DNA from: Brevibacillus parabrevis
GTDB taxonomy: Bacteria; Bacillota; Bacilli; Brevibacillales; Brevibacillaceae
NCBI RefSeq assembly: GCF_003710905.1
Contig: NZ_RHHV01000021.1
Span: 62,001-126,000 of the forward strand
DNA length: 64,000 bases
Direction of reading: 5' to 3'
Shown here: in pieces, positions 35,901 through 46,300 of the stretch
Numbering within the stretch: the first letter of the stretch is position 1
Layout of the letters: each line of letters starts with the position of its first letter
The notes under the pieces: model-generated
Told to the model about the DNA's origin: nothing
Seen by the model: the letters and a program-made list of their open reading frames with translations, nothing else
Database searches by the model: none
Position numbers and translations under genes: made by a program

Positions 35901-36021
35901 GCAAAAAGGCAAGTGCGTCATTGCGATTACGCATGACGACAGGTATTTCCATGTAGCCGATCAGCTTTTGAAAATGGAAGTCGGGCAGATCGCTCATGAA
36001 CATGTGAAACAGCATGCATGA
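32935..36021 (+). CDS. Fused prodrug-activating S12 peptidase and cyclic-peptide-type ABC exporter
   Basis: A 1,028-residue membrane protein. After a signal peptide comes an extracytoplasmic S12/beta-lactamase-fold peptidase with S93-T-S-K96 (SxxK), Tyr188 and a HGG box near 325. This is the family of ClbP and ZmaM, which remove N-acyl-D-Asn caps. Three helices follow (about 385-480), as in ClbP. A second membrane domain and an ABC ATPase complete the protein: GGNGSGKST near 855, LSTGQ signature, Walker B in FFDEWAADQD. DEWAADQD is typical of the PvdE/SyrD/YojI exporter group. The role inferred is export of the capped product and cleavage of the cap outside. The second motif residue is Ser190 (YAS) where the family usually has Asn. 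It lies 32 nt after the acyl-D-Asn module. Confidence 0.88.
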   Translation: MRKGIAAWLVLLLLTMTFPWKLQAETAATTSLDEQKIAAIEAWIEEKMQDGKIPGASVVIVKGEETIYNRGFGYADVAAQRPVTTQTLFELGSTSKAFTGLIILALEEQGLLSLQDPVQKYLPWFQMKDARGNTPPITLEQLLHHTSGIPFRSIGEIPAGEEADALERTVRAAAGQTLDFSPGERFLYASINYDVLGLVVEKVTGKSFEQVAKDNVLTPLGMQHSYLFRQEAEQHEMAKGYKIGFLGAREYEAPVYRGNTPAGYIISNSEDMAIWLKKQLGSGANEQVSSELIRRSHQPDRSVFPGGDGSSYAAGWFVYQKGSGELSHGGSNPNYSSSVVIRPGEQLGVAVLTNINSAHTQAMGQGIMEILQGKQPPENVSDLYSSVDKVAVVILCIAIPLIAVTAWFAAKALGEIARKQRRPSAGFVKNAYRFAVLLVCLGLCGYCFWQIPSVLFDGLSWSFVDVWAPASFVVAILSLFVGIVLFSVYYWMTVVFPKANDRTFFPIIVLSTVSGLGNALIIFIINEALNHTDRFQGGLFSFFIMGILIYVCGQRLVRAKLITITNEMVFQKRTELIDKILNSPYQNIEAIEKERIYSVLNNDTETISGVSNILIFGVTSLVTLLCCFIYLGMVNLYGLLISIVVILVAAGLYFLAGRYANRVWEETRDIQNAFFKFINHMIGGFKELSIHKGKKGQFQQELQQSCDTYRIKRIQGDLSFANVFVMGELLFTFVIGVVAFIFPVVFTDIASSSLRAYIFVFLYMTGPVHGVLDAIPNFIRVRISWNRLNELSRQLEVGEDKQEGQKIEALPSGEDIHLEARAVEYHYKNAEGEQFTVGPVNLSFHSGQVTFITGGNGSGKSTLGKLLVGLYKPDRGELLVNGQRQEELGQHFAAIFSDFHLFEKLYGINVNQKEQEIQEYLLKLGIDHKLHIQNGGFSTVNLSTGQRKRLALLVSCMEDRPVYFFDEWAADQDPEFREYFYNTLLPEMKQKGKCVIAITHDDRYFHVADQLLKMEVGQIAHEHVKQHA

Positions 36022-36137
36022 GAATCTCTGGGTAATGCGGGAGAGGAGGGGAGGCGGTAGAGCGCAAAATGAGAGAAGCCACAGGATAGGATGAGTTCGT
36101 TACGCTGTCTACTATGAGAAAAGGATGATTGCTGAAA

Positions 36138-37025
36138 ATGAAAACATTCGAATCGATTGGGATTGTCGGAGCCGGGATAATGGGCTCGGATTTGGCTTTG
36201 GACCTGGCTAGTCACGGATATCGCGTCATTTTGAAAGATTTGCATCCCGACATTTTGGAAAAAGCGAAGCAGAAGATGCGCGAAGACTTCAAGCTGGTCA
36301 AGCTGATGAAAAAAGAGATTCCGGTAAAAGACATAGAGCAGGTGCTCGCCAACGTATTGTTCACCACGACTTACGATGATTTTTCTGCCGTGCCGTTCGT
36401 AATTGAAAACATCACCGAAAATTGGGAGGCCAAGAAGCAGGTCTACCTTGAGCTGAAACAATACTGCCCGGAAGACACGATTTATGGCGTCAATACAAGC
36501 TGCATCTCCATTACGAAGGTCGGCTCGCTGCTGCCCAAGCCGGAAAATGTCATCGGGATGCACTTCATGAATCCGGTGCCGCTCAAGCAGATGGTGGAGA
36601 TCATCCGTGGCTACTACACGTCCGAGCAAACGATCGAGAAAATCAAAAGCTTCCTGAAGTCGGTCGACAAAAAGCCTGTACTGGTCAACGACTCGCCCGG
36701 CTTTGTCACAAACCGCGTGCTGATGCTGATGATTAATGAATGTATTTGGGCGATTCACGATCAGGTGGCGACGCCGCAGGACCTCGACAAAATATTCCGC
36801 TTGGGGTTCAGCCATAAAATGGGTCCGTTGGCAACCGCGGACTTGATCGGGCTCGATACGATTTTGCACTCGATTGAAGTGCTGTACGAGAGCTTCAACG
36901 ATCCTAAGTATCGCCCGTGCCCGCTGCTGGTCAAAATGGTCGACGCCGGACTGCTTGGCAAGAAAAGCGGGAAAGGGTTTTTCGATTATACGGCGGCGTC
37001 TCCATTGGCGCACAGTGCCAGATAA
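36138..37025 (+). CDS. 3-hydroxyacyl-CoA dehydrogenase-like, FkbK role
   Basis: NAD-dependent dehydrogenase of about 295 residues. The Rossmann motif is GIVGAGIMGSDLA and the catalytic His lies in GMHFMNPVPLKQMVEI. The size and helical C-terminal domain match 3-hydroxybutyryl-CoA dehydrogenases. In methoxy- and hydroxymalonyl-ACP pathways the homologue (FkbK, ZmaG-type) oxidises glyceryl-ACP. It is the first of five tightly packed genes for that extender unit. ATG 36138 is chosen, with AAGGA about 12 nt upstream; a TTG three codons earlier is an alternative. The 116 nt before it hold no clear terminator. Confidence 0.85.
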   Translation: MKTFESIGIVGAGIMGSDLALDLASHGYRVILKDLHPDILEKAKQKMREDFKLVKLMKKEIPVKDIEQVLANVLFTTTYDDFSAVPFVIENITENWEAKKQVYLELKQYCPEDTIYGVNTSCISITKVGSLLPKPENVIGMHFMNPVPLKQMVEIIRGYYTSEQTIEKIKSFLKSVDKKPVLVNDSPGFVTNRVLMLMINECIWAIHDQVATPQDLDKIFRLGFSHKMGPLATADLIGLDTILHSIEVLYESFNDPKYRPCPLLVKMVDAGLLGKKSGKGFFDYTAASPLAHSAR

Positions 37026-37075
37026 GCCGTGTGCCGGACGAAGCCGATCAAAATTTCATGTAAAGGAACATGCAA

Positions 37076-38110
37076 ATGGAGCTGAAAAACGGGATTAAAT
37101 GTGTCGTCTGGGATTTGGACAACACGGTCTGGAAGGGCGTTTTGTCGGAAGGAGACGATGTTGCCCTCTATCCGCAAATCAAGGAAATCATGGAACAACT
37201 CGATCAGCGCGGCATTTTGCAGTCGGTGGCAAGCAAAAACAATTACGCTGACGCGATGCGCAAGCTGAAAGAGTTTGAGATTGACCACTATTTTTTGTAC
37301 CCGCAAATTCATTGGGAGCCGAAGTCCAAATCCATCGGGGCGATCCAGCAGGCGATCAACATCGGGATGGACACGCTGTTGTTCGTCGATGACCAGCCTT
37401 TTGAACTGGACGAAGTGAAAAGCGTGCACGATTCGATCAACTGCCTGCACGCCGAGCGCTATACCGAGCTGCTGACACATCCTTCGCTGATTCCGGCTTT
37501 TATTACGGAGGACTCGAAAAAACGGCGGTTAATGTATTTGCAAGACATGGAGCGTCAGCAGGAGGAAGAGTCTTTCACAGGCACGAGCGAAGAGTTTTTG
37601 AAAACGTTGGACATGAAGTTCATAATCAGCGAGGCGCAGGAAGATTGCCTGAAACGCGCGGAGGAGCTTACGGTCCGCACGAATCAGCTGAACTCGACGG
37701 GGCGGATATACAGCTACGACGAGCTGAATTATTTCCGCCATTCGCCCGACCACAAGCTGTTCGTGTGCGAGCTGACCGATAAGTATGGCTCGTACGGAAA
37801 AATCGGAATCGCCCTGGTCGAAATGAACGAGACGCACTGGCATATCAAATTGCTCATCATGTCTTGCCGGGTGATTTCCAGAGGCGTTGGCACCGTATTG
37901 CTGGCACACATCATGCAGCAGGCCAAGCAAGCCGGCAAACGATTGCTGGCCGACTTTAAAAATACGGAAAGAAACAAAATGATGTACGTTTCCTATCGTT
38001 TTTCCAACTTTAAGGAAGTTTCCAAAGAAGAAGATGGCTTTGTCATCTTGGAAAACGATTTGACCCAGATTCAAAAATTCCCGCCTTATATCGATGTGCT
38101 CGTTTCGTAG
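37076..38110 (+). CDS. FkbH-like HAD/GNAT protein, glyceryl-ACP formation
   Basis: A 344-residue two-domain protein. The N-terminal HAD phosphatase part has the nucleophile motif WDLDNTVW (Asp13, Asp15), and FVDDQPFELDEV later completes the site. The C-terminal half (KIGIALVEMNE, CRVISRGVGTVLLAHI) resembles a GNAT acyltransferase. FkbH-type enzymes take 1,3-bisphosphoglycerate, remove phosphate and load glyceryl onto a free-standing ACP. The start ATG 37076 lies 8 nt after AAAGGA; an ATG two codons earlier is too close to it. The ACP gene follows after 36 nt. Confidence 0.88.
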   Translation: MELKNGIKCVVWDLDNTVWKGVLSEGDDVALYPQIKEIMEQLDQRGILQSVASKNNYADAMRKLKEFEIDHYFLYPQIHWEPKSKSIGAIQQAINIGMDTLLFVDDQPFELDEVKSVHDSINCLHAERYTELLTHPSLIPAFITEDSKKRRLMYLQDMERQQEEESFTGTSEEFLKTLDMKFIISEAQEDCLKRAEELTVRTNQLNSTGRIYSYDELNYFRHSPDHKLFVCELTDKYGSYGKIGIALVEMNETHWHIKLLIMSCRVISRGVGTVLLAHIMQQAKQAGKRLLADFKNTERNKMMYVSYRFSNFKEVSKEEDGFVILENDLTQIQKFPPYIDVLVS

Positions 38111-38146
38111 GAATGACTATTCAATCAAAAAAAGGAGAGTTTACAC

Positions 38147-38398
38147 ATGCAACTTCAAGAACAAATTCGCAACTTTATTCTGGCCAATCTGGTTGTATTC
38201 GACGATGAAGTGGAATTTAGCGATGACGACAATATTTTTGAACTGGGCTTCGTCAACTCCTTGTTCGCGATGAAGCTGGTCACGTTTATCGAAAGCGAAT
38301 TTCAGCTGACGATTGAAAGCGACGAAATGGAAATTTCCAACTTCAATACGATCAACAACATCGTGAATTTTATCCAGTCCAAATCGGTGTACAAATAA
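38147..38398 (+). CDS. Discrete acyl carrier protein, FkbJ role
   Basis: An 83-residue acidic carrier protein. The phosphopantetheine Ser is 38, in the atypical context GFVNSL rather than GxDSL, which is common in carriers of three-carbon hydroxy- or methoxymalonyl units. AAAGGAGAG precedes the ATG. It would carry the glyceryl group through oxidation and methylation until an AT passes it to a PKS module. Confidence 0.88.
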   Translation: MQLQEQIRNFILANLVVFDDEVEFSDDDNIFELGFVNSLFAMKLVTFIESEFQLTIESDEMEISNFNTINNIVNFIQSKSVYK

Positions 38399-39100
38399 GT
38401 GAAGCAGATGATTTACACGACGAAAAATACAAGTGCTGATTTCAATTGGACGGAGTATTTTACCACGCTTAACAGCGGAGAGACACCCGGTGTCGATGCA
38501 AACCTATATTTTCAAAACGTCCGGGAACTTTTGCGCGAAAATGCTCACTTGCTCGGCTTGGTGCTTGGCGACGTGCTTCGAAAGCTGTTGCGAGACGTTC
38601 CGGTCAAGCCCGAGCCGAGAGTGCTGGAGCTTGGCGCAGGCACCGGATTTTTGACGCGGCTTTTGCTGACGATGTACCAAGGAAGCGGGGTTTTGGTCGA
38701 TAATTGCCAAACCTCCTTCGACGCCTATAACCAAGTCGCGCATAACCATGCGGATCGCATTACGTACTTGCTCGAAGACTTGTTCACGCTGAAGCTGACA
38801 GAAACGTTTGATCTTGTTTGCAGTTTTGGTTTGATTGAACATTTTAAAGAGAAGGCCGAAATCTTGTCCATCCACAAACAGTTTTGCAAGGAAGATGGAT
38901 ATTTGATTTTGATCGTTCCGATGGATAGCTTTTTGACGCGTGCTTATTACGAAGTTCACCCAGAAATCAACCTGGGATACCGGGAGCTGCTGACCAAAAA
39001 AATCGCTTTGGAGCAGCTCAGAGCCAGTGGTTTGCAGCCGATTCGCGCAGAAGTCAGTCAGGGCTATGTCTACGATTTTTTGACGATTTTATGCAAATAA
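38399..39100 (+). CDS. SAM-dependent methyltransferase, FkbG role by position
   Basis: Class I methyltransferase of 233 residues with SAM motif I VLELGAGTGF near residue 80 and an acidic post-I region. It starts with GTG directly after the ACP stop (0 nt gap); ATG 38408 is an alternative. The fold is closer to general type-11/12 methyltransferases than to classical FkbG, so its O-methylation of the extender unit is inferred from its place inside the fkbK-H-J-G-I-like set. If it acts on something else, the extender would be hydroxymalonyl rather than methoxymalonyl. Confidence 0.78.
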   Translation: MKQMIYTTKNTSADFNWTEYFTTLNSGETPGVDANLYFQNVRELLRENAHLLGLVLGDVLRKLLRDVPVKPEPRVLELGAGTGFLTRLLLTMYQGSGVLVDNCQTSFDAYNQVAHNHADRITYLLEDLFTLKLTETFDLVCSFGLIEHFKEKAEILSIHKQFCKEDGYLILIVPMDSFLTRAYYEVHPEINLGYRELLTKKIALEQLRASGLQPIRAEVSQGYVYDFLTILCK

Positions 39101-39148
39101 GCAAAGCGTAGACAGAAGCACATTTTGAATGATGGGGATTGAATAAAT

Positions 39149-40309
39149 ATGACAATAACAAGCCCACACAGCATTCTGGAAGAAGTAAAACAGTTTGCAG
39201 AAGAAGAAATCAGACCGTTTGCTGCCGAATTTGAACAACAAAAAGCGCTTTCACGCGAGCTGATCAAAAAAATGGGGGAAAAGCGCTACTTGGCTGCAAG
39301 CTTTCCAGCACAGTACGGGGGCTTGCAGCTGCACCCCCTCGAATACGGGAACCTGGTTGAAGAGATCGGAAAAGGCGCTCTGTCTGCCGCGATGCTGCTG
39401 ACGGTTACGACCGGGCTGGTAGGCGAAACGCTCATCCGTTGGGGCAGCGACTACCAAAAAGCACAGTACGTGCTGCCCATCGCAAGGGGCGAGAAGGTCG
39501 GGGCTTTTGCTTTAACCGAACCGGGAGTAGGAAGCGGCGCCAAGGATGTGAAAACTTCCTATGAAAAAGCGGGCGACAAGTATCGGATTACCGGGCGCAA
39601 AAAATGGATTTCGTTTGGGGAGATCGCCGACTTTTTTATCGTCATTGCTTCCGATCCGACGACGAACGCGATCAGCGCTTTTCTCGTCGACCGCGAGCAA
39701 GAGGGTGTCCACATTCGCAAAATCGAAGGGCTGCTTTCCTGCGCAGCTTCCCAGCTTGCCGATATCGAGCTGCACGATGTGGAAGTGGACGCGGACAAGC
39801 TGATCGGCAAGGAAGGAATGGGCTTCACGGGCATTGCCAACTTCGCGCTCGACCAGGGGCGGTTTAATGTCGCCTGGATGGGCGTCGGACTGGCGCAGGA
39901 AGCCCTGGAAGTGATGGTTACGTATGCGCGCAAAAGAAACCAGTCCGGGCAGAAAATTTTCAACTTTCAACTGATCAAAGGCATCATCGGCGATGCCGTG
40001 ACGAACGTTCATGCTGCTCGCTCGCTCTGCCGGGAAGCCGCTCGCATGCGAGCCGACAATCATCCGGACGCGATTGTGCAAACGACGATGGCGAAATACT
40101 TTTCCTCGGTAGTAGCCAACAAGGTTGCCTCCGATGCCGTTCAGGTGCTTGGCGCGAACGGCTGCTGCAACCTGTATCCAGTCGAACGTCTTTTCCGGGA
40201 GGCGAAAATTTTGGAGATCATTGAAGGGTCTTCGCAAATTCAGCAGCAAATCATCGCCATGCACGGCGCGAACCGCTACTATCAGCCAAAAAGGATTACG
40301 GAAGTATGA
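39149..40309 (+). CDS. Acyl-CoA dehydrogenase-like flavoprotein, FkbI role
   Basis: A 386-residue FAD enzyme of the acyl-CoA dehydrogenase family. The signatures GAFALTEPGVGSGAKD and ITGRKKWISFGEIAD are present, with the catalytic-base region LEIIEGSSQIQ near the end. In FkbI-type systems it works on an ACP-bound substrate, completing oxidation to the malonate level. Its stop overlaps the start of the megasynthase gene (ATGA at 40306-40309), which couples extender supply to the assembly line. Confidence 0.86.
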   Translation: MTITSPHSILEEVKQFAEEEIRPFAAEFEQQKALSRELIKKMGEKRYLAASFPAQYGGLQLHPLEYGNLVEEIGKGALSAAMLLTVTTGLVGETLIRWGSDYQKAQYVLPIARGEKVGAFALTEPGVGSGAKDVKTSYEKAGDKYRITGRKKWISFGEIADFFIVIASDPTTNAISAFLVDREQEGVHIRKIEGLLSCAASQLADIELHDVEVDADKLIGKEGMGFTGIANFALDQGRFNVAWMGVGLAQEALEVMVTYARKRNQSGQKIFNFQLIKGIIGDAVTNVHAARSLCREAARMRADNHPDAIVQTTMAKYFSSVVANKVASDAVQVLGANGCCNLYPVERLFREAKILEIIEGSSQIQQQIIAMHGANRYYQPKRITEV

Positions 40310-43300
40310 AAAAATTAGATGCCAATCAAGTCAGCGACATCATTTCTCTCAGTCCGATGCAAGAAGGGATGCTGTTTCATTACTTGAAAGAACCAGACAG
40401 CTCCCTCTATTTTGAGCAAATCAGCTTGCATGTTTCCTCGGCTGTCCATATCGCTGCATTTCAACAGGCATGGCGGCACGTCGTCTCCGTCAACGAGATG
40501 CTGCGTGCCGTTTTTCGATGGGAAGGGGTCAAAACGCCTCTTCTCATCATCCTCAAAGAGCTGCCGGACTTTTTGCGCTATGTGGATGTATCGGCACAGG
40601 TGACCGCGGACCGCGACACGTTTGTGGCTAACCTGCTGGACGAAGATCGGGCAAACAAGTTTGATCTGCGGGAAGGTGCGTTTCGCGTCAGTTTGTACAA
40701 ATTGGGAGACGAGGACTATCAGCTGATCCTGAGTCACCACCATATTTTGTTCGACGGGTGGAGCACGGGCATTCTTTTGGCTGAGTTCATGGAGACGTAT
40801 CAGCAGTTGCTGGAGCAGCGCCAGCCGACCGTTGCGGCGAAGCGAAAATTCAAAGACTTTATCAAGTCGGTCCAGCAAAAAGACAAGGCAGAGCAAGAAA
40901 CGTTCTGGAAAACTTATCTGCAAGAAGTAAATCCGCTCTGGTTGCAAGAGATTATCCCAGCCAATCAGTCTCGTGCAAGCAAGCACACCGCGGAGAAAAA
41001 ACAGGCCCGGCTGGACATCCCGCAGTCGCTTCATGCTGAAATCAAACGCCAAGGAAAACATGCGATCAGTTGCTACCTGTACGGGGCATGGGCGTTGCTC
41101 CACTATTTTTATGCAGACAGCAAAGACGTGGTTTTTGGCACGACCGTTTCGGGGAGGGAGGAGTCTCTCGATGGCATAGACAAGATGGTGGGCTTGTTTA
41201 TCAATACGTTGCCGCTGCGATTGGCGATCGACCCGGACGAATCCCTCCAGGCATTTTTGGAGCGGGTGTTTGCTTCCATGAATGCCCGCAAGCATTATGG
41301 CTCCACACCGTTGCGGGATATTAAAAAATACAGTGGACTGCCTTTTGAAAAAGAGCTGTTTGATACGGTGCTCGTCATTGAAAATTATCCGCTTCAACCG
41401 CATTCGAAAAATCGGAATTTCGTTATCGATTCCTTTTCATATAGAGAAGAAACCAATTATCCGCTCACGATCTTTATTACGTTGTGGGAGACGATCGAGC
41501 TTGTTGTCGACTACGACTGCCGCGTCTATAGCGAAGCGTTCGTGCAGGAGCTGTGCGCGCGCTACAAAATGATTTTGACGTACCTCGTGGAGCAGCCACT
41601 GGAAACGATTCGCACGGTTGATTTTCTGTTTCCCGAAGAGAAACAGAAGCTGCTGGGCGAATGGGTCAATACGAAAGTGGCTCTGCCCACGGGGAAAACG
41701 ATCCATCAGCTATTCGAAGAGCAAGTGGACAAAACGCCTGAGCGCATCGCCCTGACATACGAAGGCCGTTCTTTTACGTATCGGCAAATGAATGAGCAGG
41801 CGAACCAGTTGGCGAATTTGTTGCAGGACGCGGGCGTTCAACCGAACCAGGTCGTGGGCTTGTTCATGGATAGGCGGCCGGAGCTGGTGATCGCGCTGCT
41901 CGGTATTTTGAAATCCGGTGGCGCTTATTTGCCGTTGGAGCCGACGCTGCCGCTGGAACGCTGCGCGACGATGCTTTCCGACGCTAGTGCCAATGTGGTG
42001 GTGTCCGTCCAGAAATTCACGGATGTGTTGGCTGGGCTTAAAACCAAGTGTCCGCTACTCCAAACCGTTGTGTGCATGGATCAGGCAGAAAGCGAAGCAG
42101 AGTACAGTCTGCGCGACTTGCAGCAATACGCTCGGGAAGTGGCGGTAACAGTCCCTCAAGCGACTTCCGATGATTTGGCATACGTGATCTATACTTCTGG
42201 ATCGACCGGAGTGCCCAAGGGTGTCATGATCTCGCATGAAAACGTCGTGAATTTTCTGTACGCAATGGAACGGGAAATCGGTTTTGAACCCGAACATACC
42301 GTTCTGGCGCTCGCTGCCTACTCGTTTGATATTTTTGTCCTGGAGTCATTGGCGCCGCTCTGCTGGGGAATGAAAATGACACTGGCGAGCGATGCGGTGC
42401 TCAAGGACCCGGATGAAATCATGAAGCTGATCGAAGCTGAGTCGGTGACGATTCTCCAGGCGACGCCATCGCGGATGAAGCTGCTTGTGCAATCGGCGCG
42501 AGCGAGCAGTCTGCAGCAGCTGCAAAAGATTTTGATCGGCGGAGAAACGTTATCGGAAGATTTGTACAAATCGTTGCGCGCGATCACAAAGCAGTCTATC
42601 TACAATGTGTACGGCCCGACGGAAACGACAGTATGGTCTACGATCCAGCGGCTTGAAGAAACGATTTCTGTCGGCAAGCCGATTGCCAATGTAGGCATCT
42701 ATCTTTTGTCGAATGAGAGAACGCTGCGCCCGCTTGGCTATCCGGGAGAAGTGTGCATCTTCGGGAAAGGTCTGGGGAAGGGGTACTTGAACCAGCCGCT
42801 GCTCACTGCGGAAAAGTTCATAGCCAACCCGTTTCAGCCGGGCGAGCGGTTATATTGTACGGGCGACTACGCCTATTGGCTGCCGGATGGCTCCTTGCAG
42901 TTTGTCGGGAGAAAAGACCATCAGGTCAAAATCCGCGGGCACCGCATAGAGATGGCCGAGGTGGAAAGCGCCTTGAAGGATTTTTCCCCGGTCAAAGATG
43001 TCGTCGTCATCGAAATAAAAGAAAAGAACGAGTCAGCCCTGGCTGCCTACTTGGTGGTCGACAGCGGTTTCAACTGGACAGCTTGCAAAGCGTTTCTCAA
43101 AACGAGGCTGCCGCATTACGCCATTCCGTCTGCTTGCTACCGGATACCGGAAATTCCGTACACCCGCAATTTGAAAGTGGATCGCAAAGCGTTGGTGCAA
43201 ATGCAAAAAGAGCCGCTGCATTTGTTGGAACATACGATCGAGCCGAAAAGCAAGCTGGAAGCGAAGATTGCTGAGACGTGGAAAAACGTGCTGGAAATCG

Positions 43301-46300
43301 AGCGGGTGGGCATACACGATCGGTTTTTTGATGTCGGCGGCGACTCGATCAACGTCATCCGCTTGTGCAATGAGTTGAAAGCGGAAATGAACACGGACGT
43401 TCCGGTGCAGACCATTTTCACCTATCCGACGATTCATGAATTGGCAAACTACTTCCACGCAAAAGCAACAGGGGAGAGCCGGACGGCCAAGCCTTCAGCC
43501 GAAAAGCCCAAAGCGGCCAAGCCCCGCACTGTGGATATTCAAGACACCGATGTTGCGATCATCGGAATGGCAGGCCGATTTCCGGGAGCGGCTGACAAGG
43601 AGCAGTTTTGGCGCAATCTCGTCAGCGGCAACGAGGCAATCAAGTTTTACAGCGATGAAGAAATGGAAGCGCTCGGCATCGATCGCGAACTGTGGAACAA
43701 TCCGCATTATGTCAAGGCGAAAGGAAAGCTCGACGATATCGATTGCTTTGACGCCGAATTTTTTGGCTATACCGTAGCGGAAGCCGAGTGGATGGACCCG
43801 CAAATTCGCTTGCTGCATGAGTGCGCGTGGCATGCCCTGGAGGATGCGGGGTACGAGCCGGAAGCGTATCCAGGCTCTATCGGTTTGTACGTCGGCTCTG
43901 CCTACAATATTTACTGGGTGCCGGAGACGTTCTCTCCATCGCTTTACGCTTCTGAGCAATACCAAATTTATCACGTCAACAGCAATTCGTTCGCGACGCT
44001 GATTGCTTACCGGATGAATTTGCGCGGGCCAGCGATCACTGTCCAGGCAGCCTGCTCGACTTCGCTCGTGGCAGTTGATCGGGCTTACAAGGACTTGCTT
44101 TTTGGAGACTGCGACATCGCCGTTGCAGGGGCGGCTGCGGTTACTTTGCTGGATGAAGCCGGATATGTCCATCAGGAGGGGATGGTTTTATCCAAAGACG
44201 GACATTGCCGCGCCTTTGACAAGAAAGCGACCGGGACTGTCACCGGAAACGGGGTTGGGCTAGTCGTCTTAAAACGTCTCAAAGATGCGCTGGCAGATGG
44301 AGATCATATTTACTCTGTTTTGAAGTCCACGGCTGTCAATAATGACGGAAACCGCAAAGTGGGCTATTCGGCTCCAAGTGCGGAAGGACAAGCGGCCGTG
44401 ATTCAAAAAGCGATCGAACGGTCCGGGATCGAAGCGGCGCAGATTCACTATGTCGAAGCGCATGGAACGGGAACGGCATTGGGCGATCCTGTTGAAGTGG
44501 AAGGGCTCAAACTGGCCTTCGACACGGACAAGAAAAATTACTGCGGGCTCGGCTCCGTCAAAACGAATATCGGGCATCTGGAAGCGGCGGCAGGGATTGC
44601 CGGACTGATGAAAACATCGCTCGCGCTCAAAAACCGGATGATCCCGCCGACGATCAATTGCGAAGAGGTCAATGGGCAGATCGATTTCGAAAATTCCCCG
44701 TTTTACCTCAATACACAGCTGCTCGATTTGCAAAACGAAGACATGTTTCCGCTGCGGGCAGGCGTCAGTTCATTCGGGCAAGGAGGCAGCAACGCTCATG
44801 TGATTTTGGAGGAAGCGCCGCCAGCGATCGAGACGCCAGCGAAAAGGCGGTACCAAATGATCGCGTTGTCCGCTCACAGCGAGGCAGCGTTGAAAGAGAT
44901 GAAGGGACGGATTGGCGAGCGGTTCAAGCGCGACGACAGCATCCAGCTGGCCGATGCCGCCTATACGCTGAAGGTAGGGCGCAAACGTTTTTCGCACCGC
45001 TCTGTCTTGCTTTGCACAGAAGTGCGGGAAGCGATTGAAGTTTTGACGGACAAAAACTCCCGGAAATCATGGGATTTTGTCGCTTCCGAGCAAAGCCCTG
45101 CGCTTGTGTTCATGTTTTCGGGGCAAGGTGCGGAATATGTGAATATGGCCTTGGATCTGTACCGTCACGAGCCGCTTTTCCGCGAGAAGCTGGATGAATG
45201 CTTCGCGATTTTGCAAAACATCTCGGGTGTCCGCTATCAGGACTATTTGTACCCCGACCAGCCTGACGATCAGATAGCGCGGGAGATACACAGGCAGAGC
45301 GTTTCCCAACCGCTGCATTTTGCCATCGAGTATTCGTTGGCCTGGATGCTGATGGAGTGGGGCGCTGCCCCGTCGAACATGATCGGATACAGCATCGGCG
45401 AGTATGTTGCCGCGTGCATAGCCGGAGTTTTCTCGCTGGAAGACGCTCTGGTTTTGACTTACCACAGAGGCAGGCTCATGGAAAAACTCCCGGAAGGCGT
45501 CATGCTGACGGTTCCTTTGGCGGAGGAAGCTTTGCTTTCCATCTTGCCGCATGAGCTGTCGATTGCAGCCGTGAACGAGGAATCGTGTATTGTCGCTGGA
45601 AGCAAGGAGGACATCAGCCGATTCGAAGCCGCGTTGAAGGAGCAAAAGGTCATCAGCATGCGGCTCGCTATTTCCCACGCGGGGCATTCTAACATGCTGG
45701 ATTCGATGCTGGCAGAATTTGGCGAATACGTACAGAACGTTTCGTTCCAGCCGCCTGTGCTGCCGTTTGTGTCCAGCTTGACGGGCAATCCGATTACGCC
45801 AGAGGAAGCGGTCGATCCGGGCTACTGGGTGCGGCATTTGCGCGAGCCTGTCCGCTTTGTGGCAGGGTTGCAAAAGCTGGCGCAGCAGGAGCATACGTTA
45901 TTTATCGAGATTGGGCCGGGGCGAAATCTTTGCATGCTCGCCCAGCGGTTTTTGCGCCCTGAGCGCAACCAAAAGCTGCTCGATACGATCCGGGTGGAGC
46001 GAAAGCAAGTGGCGGACGACGAACAGCTTTTGAAGACGGTGGCGCAATTGTGGCTGTATGGGGTCGACCTGGACTGGAAACGGTTTTACGACGGCGAACG
46101 GCGCAGAAGAATTTCTTTGCCGGGATACCCGTTTGCGAAAAAGCGTTACTGGAACCATGCGTTTCGTTTTGACACCAGCCAGTTTGGCAAACGGGCGAAA
46201 GGCAAGCGCTTGGCAAGCGCAGCGCTACAGTCCGCGGCGTCGCTCTCGTTTTCGCCTGCGCATTCGCAGGAGCGACTGTCTGGACAGGTGGCCGAATCGG

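Noticed and set aside
28400..36021. Colibactin or zwittermicin cluster itself
   Set aside because: Only the capping logic and the extender genes are shared. The module order and the Gly and Ser-Ser modules differ from those I know for these compounds.
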